Assembly: GCF_900114085.1 (NCBI RefSeq)
Contig: NZ_FORU01000005.1
Coordinates: 1 to 64,000 of the forward strand
Length of the DNA: 64,000 nucleotides
From: Myroides guanonis
GTDB taxonomy: Bacteria > Bacteroidota > Bacteroidia > Flavobacteriales > Flavobacteriaceae
Direction: 5' to 3'
A model generated the notes under the pieces. It saw only the letters and a list, made by a program, of their open reading frames with translations, was not told where the DNA came from and searched no databases. Below are positions 24,501 through 33,258 of the stretch, piece by piece (within the stretch, counting starts at the first letter, position 1; each line of letters starts with the position of its first letter). The position numbers and the translations under genes were made by a program.

Positions 24501-25861
24501 CAAGTGCTGGTGCTGAGGTTCAAAAGCCATTGGCTACTGTTGTAATAGGTGGATTAATTACAGCTACTATTCTAACTTTAATCGTTTTACCAATTCTTTA
24601 TTATTATGAGGAAAAAGGTCTTGGATTAAAAAAGAGTAAAAAGACAGTTGTTACTGTATTATTGTTGATGTTGAGCATTGGAGTAAATGCTCAGGATAAA
24701 ACTGTTTTATCTTTGAAAGAAGCAATTGAAATTGCAAAGGCGGAGAATATGGGAATTAAGGCTGCAGAGCTAGGAGTTCTTAGTGAGAAGCGTTTTTCTA
24801 GAACGGCTTTCGATATTCCAAAAACGGAATTTTCTACAAGTTTTGGGAATTTAGAAGGAAGAGATACTAAAGATATTAGTCTAGACATCAGCCAAAGTTT
24901 TAGTCCTTTTACTTATGGAAAGAAGAAACAAGTATTAAAAAAGAATTTAGATGCTGCTATAATCAATAGAGAAGGTGTAGAACTTGATGTTGAATATACT
25001 TTGAGACAAGCATGGGAGAATATGCTTTACGGTATTTCAAAGGAGTTACTATTAAATGAGCAGGCTGTTTTGTTAAAAGGTTTTTCTAAATCTGCAGAAC
25101 TTCGTTACAGTACTGGGGAAACTACTTTGATGGAGAGTAATGTTGCAAAGGCTAAAGAGCAGGAGCTTAATGTGTTGATGACTCAAAATAAATCTAATCT
25201 TGAAAATGAAAAGGAACGCATTAAAACGCTTTTAAATTTAGAAGGTGATTTCGTTCCTAGTGATGCTAGATTGTTATATGATAAACATGAAGCAATAGCA
25301 GATTACGATTTAGAAGAAAATATTGGATTAAAAATGGCAGCAAATGAAATCGATAAGATTGAGGCGACTAGAAAACTAGAGAAATCTGTGTTTTTACCAG
25401 ATATTACTTTAGGATATTCAATAGGTTCAGAGTCTGGTTGGGATGCATCTAAGATGAAGTATTATGGCAAAGAATTGAATGTGCCAAGTTATTCAGTAGG
25501 TATAACTATTCCGGTTTTCTTTGGTAGTCAAAGTTCAAAAGTTAAGGGATTGAAATACCAAGTAGAGCAAGCTAAAACGGAGAGGAGTTATCTGCAAAGA
25601 CAGGTGGCTGAACAAGTAAAACAACAATTAGAAGTTATAAAAGCCCAAGAAAAGCTTATTGACTATTATGTTGAGAATGCACTTCAAAATGCTTTGACGA
25701 TAAAAGATCACGCTACTAAATCATATAATAATGGAGATATTTCTTATGTAGAATATATTCAATCTGTAGAAACAGCATTAACAATTCAAATGAACTATTT
25801 AGATGCTGTACTAGAATATAATTTAACACATAACAGTCTACATTATTTAGTAAATCAATAA
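21524..25861 (+). CDS. CusA/CzcA heavy-metal RND pump fused to a TolC-like outer-membrane factor
   Basis: This 1445-residue protein joins an HME-RND pump (about 1-1040) to an outer-membrane efflux protein (about 1065-1445). The pump shows the N-terminal DTQPDITNNQVQI loop, the proton-relay motif DFGLIVDGAVIIVEA of CzcA-type metal pumps, and repeated RND porter domains. After the last pump helix come KKSKKTVVTVLLLMLSIGVNAQ (about 1036-1057), which looks like a retained signal peptide with an Ala-Gln cut near 1056/1057, then helical OEP repeats starting SLKEAIEIAKAENMGIKA. Direct protein fusions of these three-part pump components are typical of Bacteroidota. The membrane-fusion partner follows 9 bp later. 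Confidence 0.93.
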   Translation: MLDKIIHFSIRNKFIIGLFVLALIGVGTYSVINLPMDTQPDITNNQVQIITSSPTLATQEVEQFITYPIEQAVKPIANITELRSISRFGLSVVTVVFTENTDIYWARAQISEKLKEAEENIPTGVGKPELAPVSTGLGEIYQYVVYPLEGFEDKYNSMDLRTIQDWLIKPQLNGVKGVAEVNTLGGHLKQYEIAVQPDRLKSMNTTIVEIFDALEKNNENTGGAYIDKKPYAYFIRSVGMIQSLEDIERIVVKNNNGTPILIRDVADVRIGSSIRYGAVTKDGKGEDVGGMVMMLKDGNTQEVVKAVKERISQIEKTLPEGVAIEPFIDRTKLIDKTVSTIKTNLIEGALIVVFVLVLLLGNWRAGMIVASVIPLSLLFAISMMRLFGVSGNLMSLGAIDFGLIVDGAVIIVEAIVHRLHSSKKKLLTQDEMDNEVFGAASKIRTSASFGEIIILIVYLPILALSGIEGKMFGPMAQTVSFAILGAFILSLTYVPMASALFLSKNAGKTKRNFSDKLIDKLYSWYKPVLEKAFKAKRLILGVSFALFVGSILVFGRLGGEFIPTLDEGDLATHVIISSGSSLSQEIETTTLAEKILKERFPEVTMVISKIGSAEIPTDPMPMEAADMIVILKDKSEWTSAKTKEELIDLMEEALNDIPGVTTEFSQPIQMRFNELMTGVRSDVAIKVFGEDLDRLASIGEEINGMIADIPGVSAPKLERVAGLPQISIRYDKEKLALYGLNIGEISQVVRASFAGEKAGVVYEGEKRFDLVVRMDEGHRKDIENLKSMFIALPNGGQIPLEQIANVSYEDGPMQISREEGKRRIVLGFNVKDRDVKSVVNDIQKRLDDKLRLPDGYYLTYGGQFENLIEATNRLAIAVPVALLLIFVLLYFTFKSVKQSLLIFTAIPLSAIGGVAALWLRDMPFSISAGVGFIALFGVAVLNGIVLIGQFNSLKLEGMGLYERIIEGTKVRLRPVLLTAAVASLGFLPMALSTSAGAEVQKPLATVVIGGLITATILTLIVLPILYYYEEKGLGLKKSKKTVVTVLLLMLSIGVNAQDKTVLSLKEAIEIAKAENMGIKAAELGVLSEKRFSRTAFDIPKTEFSTSFGNLEGRDTKDISLDISQSFSPFTYGKKKQVLKKNLDAAIINREGVELDVEYTLRQAWENMLYGISKELLLNEQAVLLKGFSKSAELRYSTGETTLMESNVAKAKEQELNVLMTQNKSNLENEKERIKTLLNLEGDFVPSDARLLYDKHEAIADYDLEENIGLKMAANEIDKIEATRKLEKSVFLPDITLGYSIGSESGWDASKMKYYGKELNVPSYSVGITIPVFFGSQSSKVKGLKYQVEQAKTERSYLQRQVAEQVKQQLEVIKAQEKLIDYYVENALQNALTIKDHATKSYNNGDISYVEYIQSVETALTIQMNYLDAVLEYNLTHNSLHYLVNQ

Positions 25862-25870
25862 AATTAGAAG

Positions 25871-27043
25871 ATGAAAAAATCAATTATATATTTATCGCTT
25901 TTAGCGGGTGTGTTTTTAATAGGGTGTAATAAAGTATCTGATGCAGATAAACATCCAGAAGAGGCGATTACAGAGACAGTGAATAATGCTAATAAGGAAG
26001 TAGAGTTGAATAAGGCGCAATACGACGCGGCTGGTATTGAGTTAGGGGCCTTAGAGCAAAAGAACCTTACTGATGTGATTAAGGTTAATGGTTATACTAA
26101 GTTACCTCCACAAAATCAAGCAAATGTAACTACATTCTTAAACGGGACGATTACTCAGATTTTGGTTAACGTTGGAGATAAAGTATCAAAAGGACAGGTT
26201 CTTGCCTATGCAGATAGTCCTGGATATATTCAACTTCAAGAATCTTATGCAGTTGCTAAGAGTAATTTAGAATATTTGGAATTAGAGTTTAAAAGACAAG
26301 AGACATTACGAGCAGAAAATGTAAATTCTGAAAAGACATTTCAAAAGATAAAATCTGATTTGAATATTGAGAAGTCAAAGTTTCAATCTCTTTCTAATCA
26401 ATTGAGGATGTTACAATCTAATGCTATACAAGGTGGTAAAGCTCTAAAGATTGTAGCTCCTATAAGTGGGTATGTTGCTACAATTGGGGTGCAGATAGGA
26501 AGTCCTATTCAGTCTGAGGCTGCTTTGATGACTTTGGTTGATAATTCCAAATTGCATCTAGACCTAATGGTGTATGAGAAAGATCTTCCTCAAATTTCAA
26601 TCGGACAAGAGGTGACTTTTGCTTTAACGAACTTGAGTCAAACAGTTGTTTCAGGAAAAATTTTTAGTATCGGAAAAACTTTTGAAGAAGGTACGAGATC
26701 TGTTGCTGTACATGCTAGTATAGATAATGTTCCAGATAATTTAATTGGAGGTTTATATGTTAATGCTTTAATTCATATTGGTTCTAGAGAAGTTCCAGCT
26801 TTACCTGAGGAGGCTGTTGTAAAAGCTGAAGGAAGGGAATTTATATTTATTCTTGAAGAGGCTGATGCAAATCATTTTCACTTTAAAAGGATTGAAGTTA
26901 AAACGGGCATAGCAGAATTAGGGTTCGTACAAATAACTTTATTAGATGAAACAGTAGAGCCTAAAAATATAGTTCGAAAAGGTGCTTATTACCTACAAAG
27001 TCATTTGATAAAGAATGAAGGTGGTGGTGGACATGATCACTAA
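25871..27043 (+). CDS. CzcB/CusB-type periplasmic adaptor of the RND pump
   Basis: The 390-residue lipoprotein (lipobox LIGC, Cys19) is the membrane-fusion subunit that connects the inner-membrane pump to the outer-membrane factor. It has the biotinyl-lipoyl-like hairpin (NVGDKVSKGQVLAYADSPGY, about 100-120), a coiled-coil helical part and beta-barrel and MP domains. The C terminus GGGGHDH is His-rich and might bind metal. It ends the three-gene operon; a terminator follows at 27068. Confidence 0.92.
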   Translation: MKKSIIYLSLLAGVFLIGCNKVSDADKHPEEAITETVNNANKEVELNKAQYDAAGIELGALEQKNLTDVIKVNGYTKLPPQNQANVTTFLNGTITQILVNVGDKVSKGQVLAYADSPGYIQLQESYAVAKSNLEYLELEFKRQETLRAENVNSEKTFQKIKSDLNIEKSKFQSLSNQLRMLQSNAIQGGKALKIVAPISGYVATIGVQIGSPIQSEAALMTLVDNSKLHLDLMVYEKDLPQISIGQEVTFALTNLSQTVVSGKIFSIGKTFEEGTRSVAVHASIDNVPDNLIGGLYVNALIHIGSREVPALPEEAVVKAEGREFIFILEEADANHFHFKRIEVKTGIAELGFVQITLLDETVEPKNIVRKGAYYLQSHLIKNEGGGGHDH

Positions 27044-27067
27044 TAGATTGGTGAGATGATAATGTTT

Positions 27068-27104
27068 AAAAAAACAGAGCTGTATTATGGCTCTGTTTTT
27101 TTTT
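27068..27104 (+). terminator. Terminator of the metal-efflux operon
   Basis: AAAAAAACAGAGC pairs with GCTCTGTTTTTTT around a 9-nt loop, 25 bp after the czcB-like stop. Confidence 0.8.
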
Positions 27105-27222
27105 AATGATGTTCTATATTAATGATAGAACATATAAAGGTATTGTTTTATGACTGATAAGTAAAAGGAGGGTAGGTAGCCTTAGAAGCTGTAATTAATT
27201 TTACGCGATAGCTGAAGAAAAG

Positions 27223-27259
27223 AAAAGGGTTGTTTCTATAGGAAAGAAACAACCCTTTT
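27223..27259 (-). terminator. Terminator of the CNNM/CorC gene
   Basis: A perfect 15-bp stem (27223-27237 with 27245-27259) with a 7-nt loop lies 33 bp past the minus-strand gene end at 27293, with T residues following on the minus strand. Confidence 0.8.
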
Positions 27260-27292
27260 GTATGTTAACAATAAGTGTTATAGCTGTGTTTT

Positions 27293-28678
27293 TTAATCGT
27301 TATCCTCATCTACTTTTAAAGTAAGCTGAATTTTCTCAACAGAGTTTCTGTACATTTGAAGGATAGTTCCGTGGTATTGTTCTAATTCAATTGTATCGTT
27401 TTCTTTTAACTCTTGGTCAAAATAAAGTTCAGAAATGAGTCCTGCTAAAGTATCATAATGGTCGGTTTCTGCAAACTTACATGGTAACAGACGGTTAATG
27501 TCTGAAATAGTGTAATGTGCATTAACGACATAGATACCGTTAGCTATTGTTTCTACGATTGGTTCTTCATTGTCATATTCGTCTTGAATCTCTCCTACTA
27601 GTTCTTCAAGGATATCTTCCATACTGATGATTCCAGTAAATTCACCTACTTCGTTGGTTACGATTGCCATCTGAACGTGTTTACTTTGGAATTGTTTTAA
27701 TACGTGTTTAATAAGCGCACTTTCTGAAATAAAGATAGGCTCACGCATTAATCTGTCAATATTAGTTTGTTCTGGTCTTTCAATATATGCCTTTATCAAA
27801 TCTTTCGTATAAACGATTCCTTTGATGTTGTCTAATGTGTCTTCATAAACGGGATATCTTGAATAGCCTTCTTTGATGGCAAAGTGTATAGCTTCTTCTA
27901 CTGTTGACTTAATCTCAATTACTGAAATATTTTTACGAAGTGTTTGAATATTAATAACACGTCTATTGTCAAAGTCAAATACGTTTTGAATAAGTAAATG
28001 TTCTGTTTCTTGAATAGCTCCACCTTCCTGACTTTCAGAAATAATCATTTTCAATTCTTCTTCAGAGTGAATAGCTTCTGAACCATGAACTGGAGTAATT
28101 CCAATCATTCTTAAGAATGCATTTGCAAATCCATTCATCAACCAAATAACTGGTTTGAAAACGAAATAGAATATGCGTAAAGGTAATGCTACGGCGAAGG
28201 TTGTTTTAGTTGGAAAGTGAATTGCAATAGTTTTAGGTGCTAATTCTCCAAAAACAATGTGCAATATTGTTATAATAGCAAATGCTATTGGGAAAGAAAC
28301 GCTTCTAGCTATTTCTGGCCATTGGTCTCCTGTTAGACCAAGTAATTCGAAAACACTTAAGATAATTGGAGTAAGAGAGCTTTCTCCTACCCATCCCAAT
28401 CCTAATGAGGCTAATGTAATTCCCAACTGGGTGGCTGCTAAATAGGAGTCTAGATGGGTAACTATGTCTTTAGCGATTGAAGTAACTTTGGAGCTAGAAT
28501 TCGGGTTAACCTCAATTTGTGAGGAACGTACTTTAACGATAGCGAATTCCGCAGCTACAAAGAAGCCGTTTAGAAATACTAAAAACAAGGTTAATAATAA
28601 TTTGCCAACAGAGATATTCTCTGCTACTAGGCTACTACTGCTTAGGAAAATTGTAGTAAGTTGGGGGTGTATGTCCAT
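27293..28678 (-). CDS. CNNM/CorC-family (hemolysin family) transporter-like protein
   Basis: The 461-residue protein has a CNNM/DUF21 membrane domain (about 25-215; LTLFLVFLNGFFVAAEFAIV with the conserved EFA), a CBS pair (about 220-345; YSRYPVYEDTLDNIKGIVYT) and a C-terminal CorC_HlyC domain (about 360-445). Such proteins are linked to Mg2+ or Co2+ homeostasis and, historically, to hemolysins. A GldE role in gliding is possible in this phylum but is not shown here. It is monocistronic, with its own terminator. Confidence 0.9.
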   Translation of the reverse strand: MDIHPQLTTIFLSSSSLVAENISVGKLLLTLFLVFLNGFFVAAEFAIVKVRSSQIEVNPNSSSKVTSIAKDIVTHLDSYLAATQLGITLASLGLGWVGESSLTPIILSVFELLGLTGDQWPEIARSVSFPIAFAIITILHIVFGELAPKTIAIHFPTKTTFAVALPLRIFYFVFKPVIWLMNGFANAFLRMIGITPVHGSEAIHSEEELKMIISESQEGGAIQETEHLLIQNVFDFDNRRVINIQTLRKNISVIEIKSTVEEAIHFAIKEGYSRYPVYEDTLDNIKGIVYTKDLIKAYIERPEQTNIDRLMREPIFISESALIKHVLKQFQSKHVQMAIVTNEVGEFTGIISMEDILEELVGEIQDEYDNEEPIVETIANGIYVVNAHYTISDINRLLPCKFAETDHYDTLAGLISELYFDQELKENDTIELEQYHGTILQMYRNSVEKIQLTLKVDEDND

Positions 28679-28877
28679 TTTTAGATTAGATAATTAACTC
28701 GTGTTTCATCTCTGAAACGTAAATTTATAAATTTTAAAATTTCGAGTCTCTCTTATTAGAGTCAAAAATAATAAATAATTAAATATAAACATATATATAT
28801 TACTTGTCTCCTCAAAAAATAATGCAATGTTTGTGATAAAGGGGATGTTTTTCATAGACTTAATGTCTTATTAAATG

Positions 28878-28911
28878 AAAAAGGCTATCATTCATGAATG
28901 ATAGCCTTTTT
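28878..28911 (-). terminator. Perfect 34-bp palindromic terminator
   Basis: A perfect palindrome centred on CATG, flanked by A and T runs, lies 39 bp past the YceI gene end (28950, minus). It acts as terminator for the minus-strand pirin-YceI transcript. Confidence 0.8.
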
Positions 28912-28949
28912 TATAGCTTTAAAAAAAAGCATTATTTAGTAAGTGTGAA

Positions 28950-29474
28950 TTATACCAATTGTGTTTCTATGTCAAATTTCACATCTTCACTCACAAGTAA
29001 TCCTCCTGCCTCTAAACCTGCATTCCAATTTAATCCCCAATCTTTACGATTTACTTTTCCGTTGATGTTTAATCCAATTTTAGTATTTCCGAAAGGGTCT
29101 TTCATTAAACCACTGAATTCTGCTTTTAAAAGGACAGGCTTTGTAACTCCATGGATAGTTAGGTCTCCAGTTAAATCATAATCGTGGTCTCCTTTTTTTA
29201 CAATAGATGTAGATTTGAATTTCAATGTTGGAAATTGTTCCGCGTCAAAAAAGTCTGCACTTCTTAAATGTGCATCGCGATCTGTATTGTTGGTGCTAAT
29301 TGAAGCGATTTCAGCACTAAATTCAATTTGTGCATTTTCAAAATCACTTTCATTCATTTTTAGACTTCCATCGTATTTTTCAAAACTTCCTTTAACGTTG
29401 GTGAACATCATGTGTTTAATACTAAATCCGATGTTTGAATGTGTAGTGTCTAATTTCCAAATTTTTGCTTCCAT
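28950..29474 (-). CDS. YceI-family protein
   Basis: The 174-residue protein shows the lipocalin-like YceI fold: WKLDTTHSNIGFSIKHMMF at the N terminus, AEIASISTNNTDRDAHLRSA with the conserved RDxHLRS motif, and FDIETQLV at the C terminus. YceI proteins bind polyisoprenoid or fatty-acid-like molecules. There is no signal peptide here, so this copy is probably cytoplasmic. It follows the pirin gene by 15 bp and is co-transcribed with it. Confidence 0.92.
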   Translation of the reverse strand: MEAKIWKLDTTHSNIGFSIKHMMFTNVKGSFEKYDGSLKMNESDFENAQIEFSAEIASISTNNTDRDAHLRSADFFDAEQFPTLKFKSTSIVKKGDHDYDLTGDLTIHGVTKPVLLKAEFSGLMKDPFGNTKIGLNINGKVNRKDWGLNWNAGLEAGGLLVSEDVKFDIETQLV

Positions 29475-29489
29475 AATATTTTATATTTA

Positions 29490-30224
29490 TTAATTGATTA
29501 AATATGATGGTAATTCCATTGGAATTTCCATAACTAATAGTTGTGAGTTTGTTGTTGCTTTTACTGAAAAAGCTGTTTCTTCCCAAAAACCTAAAGCATC
29601 TCTTCTATCTAAATTTTGATTGTCAATAGTGATACTTCCTTCAATTACAAAAAGAAAAATTCCATTTGTAGGGTCTTTGAGTGTATAGTTTAATTCTTTA
29701 CCCGCTTCTAAGTCAGCCATATGAAACCATGCATTTTGATGAATCCATACTCCTTTGTCATCAGGATTTGGTGAAAGTACTTGTTCCCAAGTGTTTTTTC
29801 TATCTTCTGGATTCAAAGTGATTTGTTGGTATCTAGGTGTGACATTTACTTTATCAGGAAAAATCCAGATTTGAAGTAGTTCAGTGGCTTTGTCATTATT
29901 AGCGTTAAATTCACTGTGTTCAATTCCTGTTCCTGCACTCATTACTTGAATGTCACCATGTTTAATGGTTGTTCCATTTCCCATACTGTCTTTATGTGCT
30001 AGATCACCTGCCAAAGGGATTGAAATGATTTCCATATTGTTGTGTGGATGTGTTCCAAATCCCATCCCAGCTGCAATATCATCATCATTTAGAACTCTAA
30101 GTACACCAAAGTGTATACGGTCATTGTCTCTGTAATTAGCAAAGCTAAAGGTGTGGTGAGATTTTAGCCAACCATGATCAGCATAGCCTCTTGAGTCTGC
30201 TTTAAATAATATGTTATTTTTCAT
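29490..30224 (-). CDS. Pirin-family protein
   Basis: The 244-residue bicupin carries the N-terminal pirin metal site: HPHNNMEIISIPLAGDLAHK (three His at about 57-59 and 75) and the later GIEHSEFN. The first cupin starts with GYADHGWLKSHHTFSFANY, a pirin signature. Bacterial pirins act as quercetinases or as redox and metabolic regulators; the activity here cannot be predicted. The promoter -7 box is 27 bp upstream. The adjacent Crp-type gene (30344) is a likely regulator. Confidence 0.93.
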   Translation of the reverse strand: MKNNILFKADSRGYADHGWLKSHHTFSFANYRDNDRIHFGVLRVLNDDDIAAGMGFGTHPHNNMEIISIPLAGDLAHKDSMGNGTTIKHGDIQVMSAGTGIEHSEFNANNDKATELLQIWIFPDKVNVTPRYQQITLNPEDRKNTWEQVLSPNPDDKGVWIHQNAWFHMADLEAGKELNYTLKDPTNGIFLFVIEGSITIDNQNLDRRDALGFWEETAFSVKATTNSQLLVMEIPMELPSYLIN

Positions 30225-30251
30225 AGTTAAAGATTTTTTGATTTTCTATTA

Positions 30252-30259
30252 CAAAGATA
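30252..30259 (-). promoter_or_regulatory. Candidate -7 box (TATCTTTG) for the pirin-YceI operon
   Basis: On the minus strand TATCTTTG sits 27 bp before the pirin ATG, between the regulator gene and the operon. Confidence 0.55.
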
Positions 30260-30343
30260 CTGCCCTTCAATGCTTCCATCACTTAATGTAGATTAAGAAA
30301 TGGATATGTTGTTCATTTTCAATAATCCTGAAGTTTTAAAGGG

Positions 30344-30925
30344 TTATTTTGTCAATAGCTTTTTTTTCATTTTACTAAAAAATTCAGGGGTGATACCTAA
30401 ATAAGAGGCTATTTGCTTTTGTGGTAGACAATATTTTATTTCTGGATATCTATTGCAGAATTTTTCGTAGCGCTCTTCTGCTGTTAGACGCATATTGTCC
30501 ATAAGGCGTTGTTGGTTGGCAATTAAGGAATTCTCTATAAGAATTCTAAAATAACGTTCCATCTTAGGTATTTCATTAAAGAGTTCAAGTTGTTTTTCTC
30601 TTGATAAAGTAATTACTACGGCGTCTTCTATTACTTCTATACAAACTTCCCCTGGTTTGCCGGAAAAATAGCTATACATATCCGATATCCACCATTCTGG
30701 AGATGCAAAACTTAAGGTATGTTCAACTAAATTATCGTCTATGGTATAACTTCTGATTATTCCGTTTAATACAAAAAAAGAGTCTTTACATATACCACCT
30801 GCTTCTAATAGTTTGGTTTTAGCTTTGTATTCTTTTGTTTCAAATAAGGTTAATAGTTTGTGTTTTTCTAATTCAGAAAGTGTAACGTGTTTGGCAATAC
30901 TTTTTAATAAGAGCTCTAATTTCAT
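30344..30925 (-). CDS. Crp/Fnr-family regulator near the pirin operon
   Basis: The 193-residue protein has a cNMP-binding-like beta roll (TKLLEAGGICKDSFFVLNGI, about 38-58) and a C-terminal HTH (LPQKQIASYLGITPEFFSKM). It belongs to the same Bacteroidota subgroup as the gene at 18876. Being directly upstream of the pirin-YceI pair on the same strand, it is a likely regulator of that operon. The inducer is unknown. Confidence 0.88.
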   Translation of the reverse strand: MKLELLLKSIAKHVTLSELEKHKLLTLFETKEYKAKTKLLEAGGICKDSFFVLNGIIRSYTIDDNLVEHTLSFASPEWWISDMYSYFSGKPGEVCIEVIEDAVVITLSREKQLELFNEIPKMERYFRILIENSLIANQQRLMDNMRLTAEERYEKFCNRYPEIKYCLPQKQIASYLGITPEFFSKMKKKLLTK

Positions 30926-31002
30926 GTTTATTTAGGTTCGATATTCTATAAATTTACTATTTTATTCTTGAAGTGAGAAACTTTTGATTCCAGCTATTAA
31001 AA

Positions 31003-31036
31003 TAAAAAAAGGGATGTCGTTTTGAAACGCATCCCT
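31003..31036 (-). terminator. Terminator of the aminotransferase gene
   Basis: An 11-12-bp stem (AGGGATG-C-GTTT type, one bulge) is followed by a T-run on the minus strand, 25 bp past the gene end at 31061. Confidence 0.7.
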
Positions 31037-31060
31037 ATATATCTACTGTTTTGATTGAAG

Positions 31061-32251
31061 TTATTCCAATGCTTCTTTTATCCTTTTTAAGGCTTCAATT
31101 AATTGCTCTTCACTGGTTGCATATGAAAAGCGAATGCAATTCGGGTTTCCGAAGGCATCTCCTGTTACTGTAGCAACATGAGCTTTTTCTAAAAGCATCA
31201 TTGAGAAGTCATCTGCATTATTGATCTTGATTCCTTGAATGGTTTTTCCGAAAAATGATGATACATCTGGAAACACATAAAATGCTCCTTCTGGTACATT
31301 TATTTTCATTCCTGGTATTTCTTGAACGAGTTTTACTACTAAATCACGTCTGTTTTTAAATGCAGCTACCATATCTTTTAAAACACTTGGATCGGCATCT
31401 ACAGCTGCAATAGTTGCTCTCTGTGCAATACTGTTTGCTCCACTTGTTACTTGTCCTTGCATTTTAGTACATGCTTTAGCTATTTCTTCAGGTGCACCAA
31501 TATAACCAATTCTCCATCCTGTCATGGCGAAAGCTTTTGACACTCCGTTAACAGTAATAGTTCTGTTTATCATGGTTCCTAAAGTAGCAATACTAGTATG
31601 CTTTTCTGTAAAGTTGATGTGTTCGTAAATCTCATCAGCTACAACATAAATAGAAGGGTGTTTTTCTAATACCTCAACTAATTTTTCGAACTCGTCTTTG
31701 CTGTATACAGAACCACTTGGGTTGCATGGAGAACTAAACCAAATCATTTTTGTTTTTGGAGTAATTGCTTTTTCTAGTTGAGATGCGGTTATTTTAAAAT
31801 CACTTTCTATAGTGGTTGGTACTTCAACTGGAATACCTCCTGCTATTTTAATTATTTCTACATAGCTAACCCAAAATGGAGCAGGAACTATGATTTCATC
31901 TCCGGGGTTAATCATTGCTTGAGCAATATTGAAAAGAGATTGCTTAGCACCTGTTGATACAACTATCTGACTAGGTTTGTAATCTAAATGGTTGTCTCTT
32001 TTAAATTTTCTAGCAATGGCTTCTTTTAGATCTAAATAGCCATCTACAGGCGTATAGCTACTATAATTGTCATGAATGGCTTGTATAGCAGCTTCCTTAA
32101 TAAAATCGGGGGTATTGAAATCAGGTTCACCTAGACTTAGGCTAATGATGTCGATTCCTTGTGCTTTTAATTCTCTTGCTTTGGCTGCCATAGCTAAAGT
32201 TTGTGAAGTTGATAAGCTATTGATTCTATCGGATAAAGGTGATGTACTCAT
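31061..32251 (-). CDS. Class I PLP aminotransferase (aspartate-aminotransferase type)
   Basis: The 396-residue enzyme (ATG at 32251) transfers amino groups between amino acids and 2-oxo acids. The PLP lysine is in VNGVSKAFAMTGWRIGYIG; the conserved Asp/Tyr pair appears in YVVADEIYEHI, and the C-terminal substrate Arg in CIRFSYATSEEQL. The N terminus SDRINSLSTSQTLAMAAKA fits prokaryotic AspC (Ib) enzymes, whose substrate may be aspartate, prephenate or others. A TATCTTTG box lies 31 bp upstream. Confidence 0.92.
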   Translation of the reverse strand: MSTSPLSDRINSLSTSQTLAMAAKARELKAQGIDIISLSLGEPDFNTPDFIKEAAIQAIHDNYSSYTPVDGYLDLKEAIARKFKRDNHLDYKPSQIVVSTGAKQSLFNIAQAMINPGDEIIVPAPFWVSYVEIIKIAGGIPVEVPTTIESDFKITASQLEKAITPKTKMIWFSSPCNPSGSVYSKDEFEKLVEVLEKHPSIYVVADEIYEHINFTEKHTSIATLGTMINRTITVNGVSKAFAMTGWRIGYIGAPEEIAKACTKMQGQVTSGANSIAQRATIAAVDADPSVLKDMVAAFKNRRDLVVKLVQEIPGMKINVPEGAFYVFPDVSSFFGKTIQGIKINNADDFSMMLLEKAHVATVTGDAFGNPNCIRFSYATSEEQLIEALKRIKEALE

Positions 32252-32282
32252 TGAAAACAAAGTTTTATAAAATGTGTAACTC

Positions 32283-32290
32283 CAAAGATA
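32283..32290 (-). promoter_or_regulatory. Candidate -7 box (TATCTTTG) of the aminotransferase gene
   Basis: On the minus strand TATCTTTG is 31 bp before the ATG at 32251, in the divergent gap with rsmG. Confidence 0.55.
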
Positions 32291-32367
32291 CTTATTAAAT
32301 GAGATATATTCAGGAGGATTAAAATTATTTACGGACTAAAATGTGTATTTTTGAAAAAAAAATAAAC

Positions 32368-32997
32368 ATGGAAGAAATTCTGCGCTACTTTCCCGATTTG
32401 ACTTTAGAACAGCAGGAACAATTCAAGCAATTGGAGTCGTTGTATGCTGAATGGAATGCTAAGATTAATGTAATCTCAAGAAAAGATATTCAAGAATTAT
32501 ATGTAAAACACGTGTTGCATTCTTTGGGTATAGCGAAGGTTATGCCTTTCGTTCCTGGAGCTTCTGTATTAGATGTTGGAACTGGAGGTGGATTTCCTGG
32601 GGTTCCTTTAGCAATTTTATTTCCTGAAACACAGTTTTATTTAATTGATGTGATTGGGAAGAAAATTAAAGTAGTTAATGAGGTCGTTACAGCTTTAGGA
32701 TTGAAAAATGTGAGAGCTGAACAAAAGAGAGCTGAATCAGTTAATGAAAAATTTGATTTTATTGTAAGTCGTGCTGTTACTAATATGACAGATTTTGTTT
32801 CTTGGATACGTTATAAAACAAAGAAGGAGAATCAACACGAATTTGAGAATGGTGTTCTATATTTAAAAGGAGGGGATTTAACGGAAGAGTTAAGTGGATT
32901 TCCACGTGCTGTAGAATTTCCTTTATCACATATTTTCGATGACCCATTTTTTGAGACTAAAAAGGTAGTATATGTACCTTTGAAATATAAAGGTTAA
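32368..32997 (+). CDS. rsmG: 16S rRNA m7G527 methyltransferase
   Basis: The 209-residue enzyme (ATG at 32368; an earlier frame adds nine residues) methylates N7 of G527 in 16S rRNA using SAM. SAM-binding motif I is VLDVGTGGGFPGVPLAILFP (about 69-88) and the family motif SRAVTNMTDFVSWI follows near 140. The N-terminal half with YVKHVLHSLGIAKVMPF is typical of RsmG. A terminator (33046-33098) follows. Confidence 0.95.
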   Translation: MEEILRYFPDLTLEQQEQFKQLESLYAEWNAKINVISRKDIQELYVKHVLHSLGIAKVMPFVPGASVLDVGTGGGFPGVPLAILFPETQFYLIDVIGKKIKVVNEVVTALGLKNVRAEQKRAESVNEKFDFIVSRAVTNMTDFVSWIRYKTKKENQHEFENGVLYLKGGDLTEELSGFPRAVEFPLSHIFDDPFFETKKVVYVPLKYKG

Positions 32998-33045
32998 TAT
33001 TTTATTACAACCTATTATGGTTGTAGTTTATCAGTTTTAAATTAT

Positions 33046-33098
33046 AAAAAAATCCATAGTGAATCTGCCTAGAAGGTAGGGTAGCTGTGGATTTTTTT
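33046..33098 (+). terminator. Terminator after rsmG
   Basis: A-rich 5' arm (AAAAAAATCCATAG) pairs with CTGTGGATTTTTTT, with an inner small hairpin in the loop and a T-run, about 50 bp past the rsmG stop. Confidence 0.65.
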
Positions 33099-33205
33099 GT
33101 GGATTTAGTTGACAAGTCTATAATGATAGAATGCAGAGAGTTTAATTATCTATGCTTGTACTGGGTAGTGAAGAAATAGATGTGAAGGTGTGGTATAAAA
33201 CAAAA

Positions 33206-33237
33206 AAAAACGGTCACTTGAACAAGTGACCGTTTTT
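33206..33237 (-). terminator. Terminator of pruA
   Basis: A perfect 15-bp inverted repeat (arms 33206-33220 and 33223-33237) with flanking A/T runs lies 22 bp past the pruA end at 33259. Confidence 0.8.
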
Positions 33238-33258
33238 ATAGAATAGTCTATATGTTTC

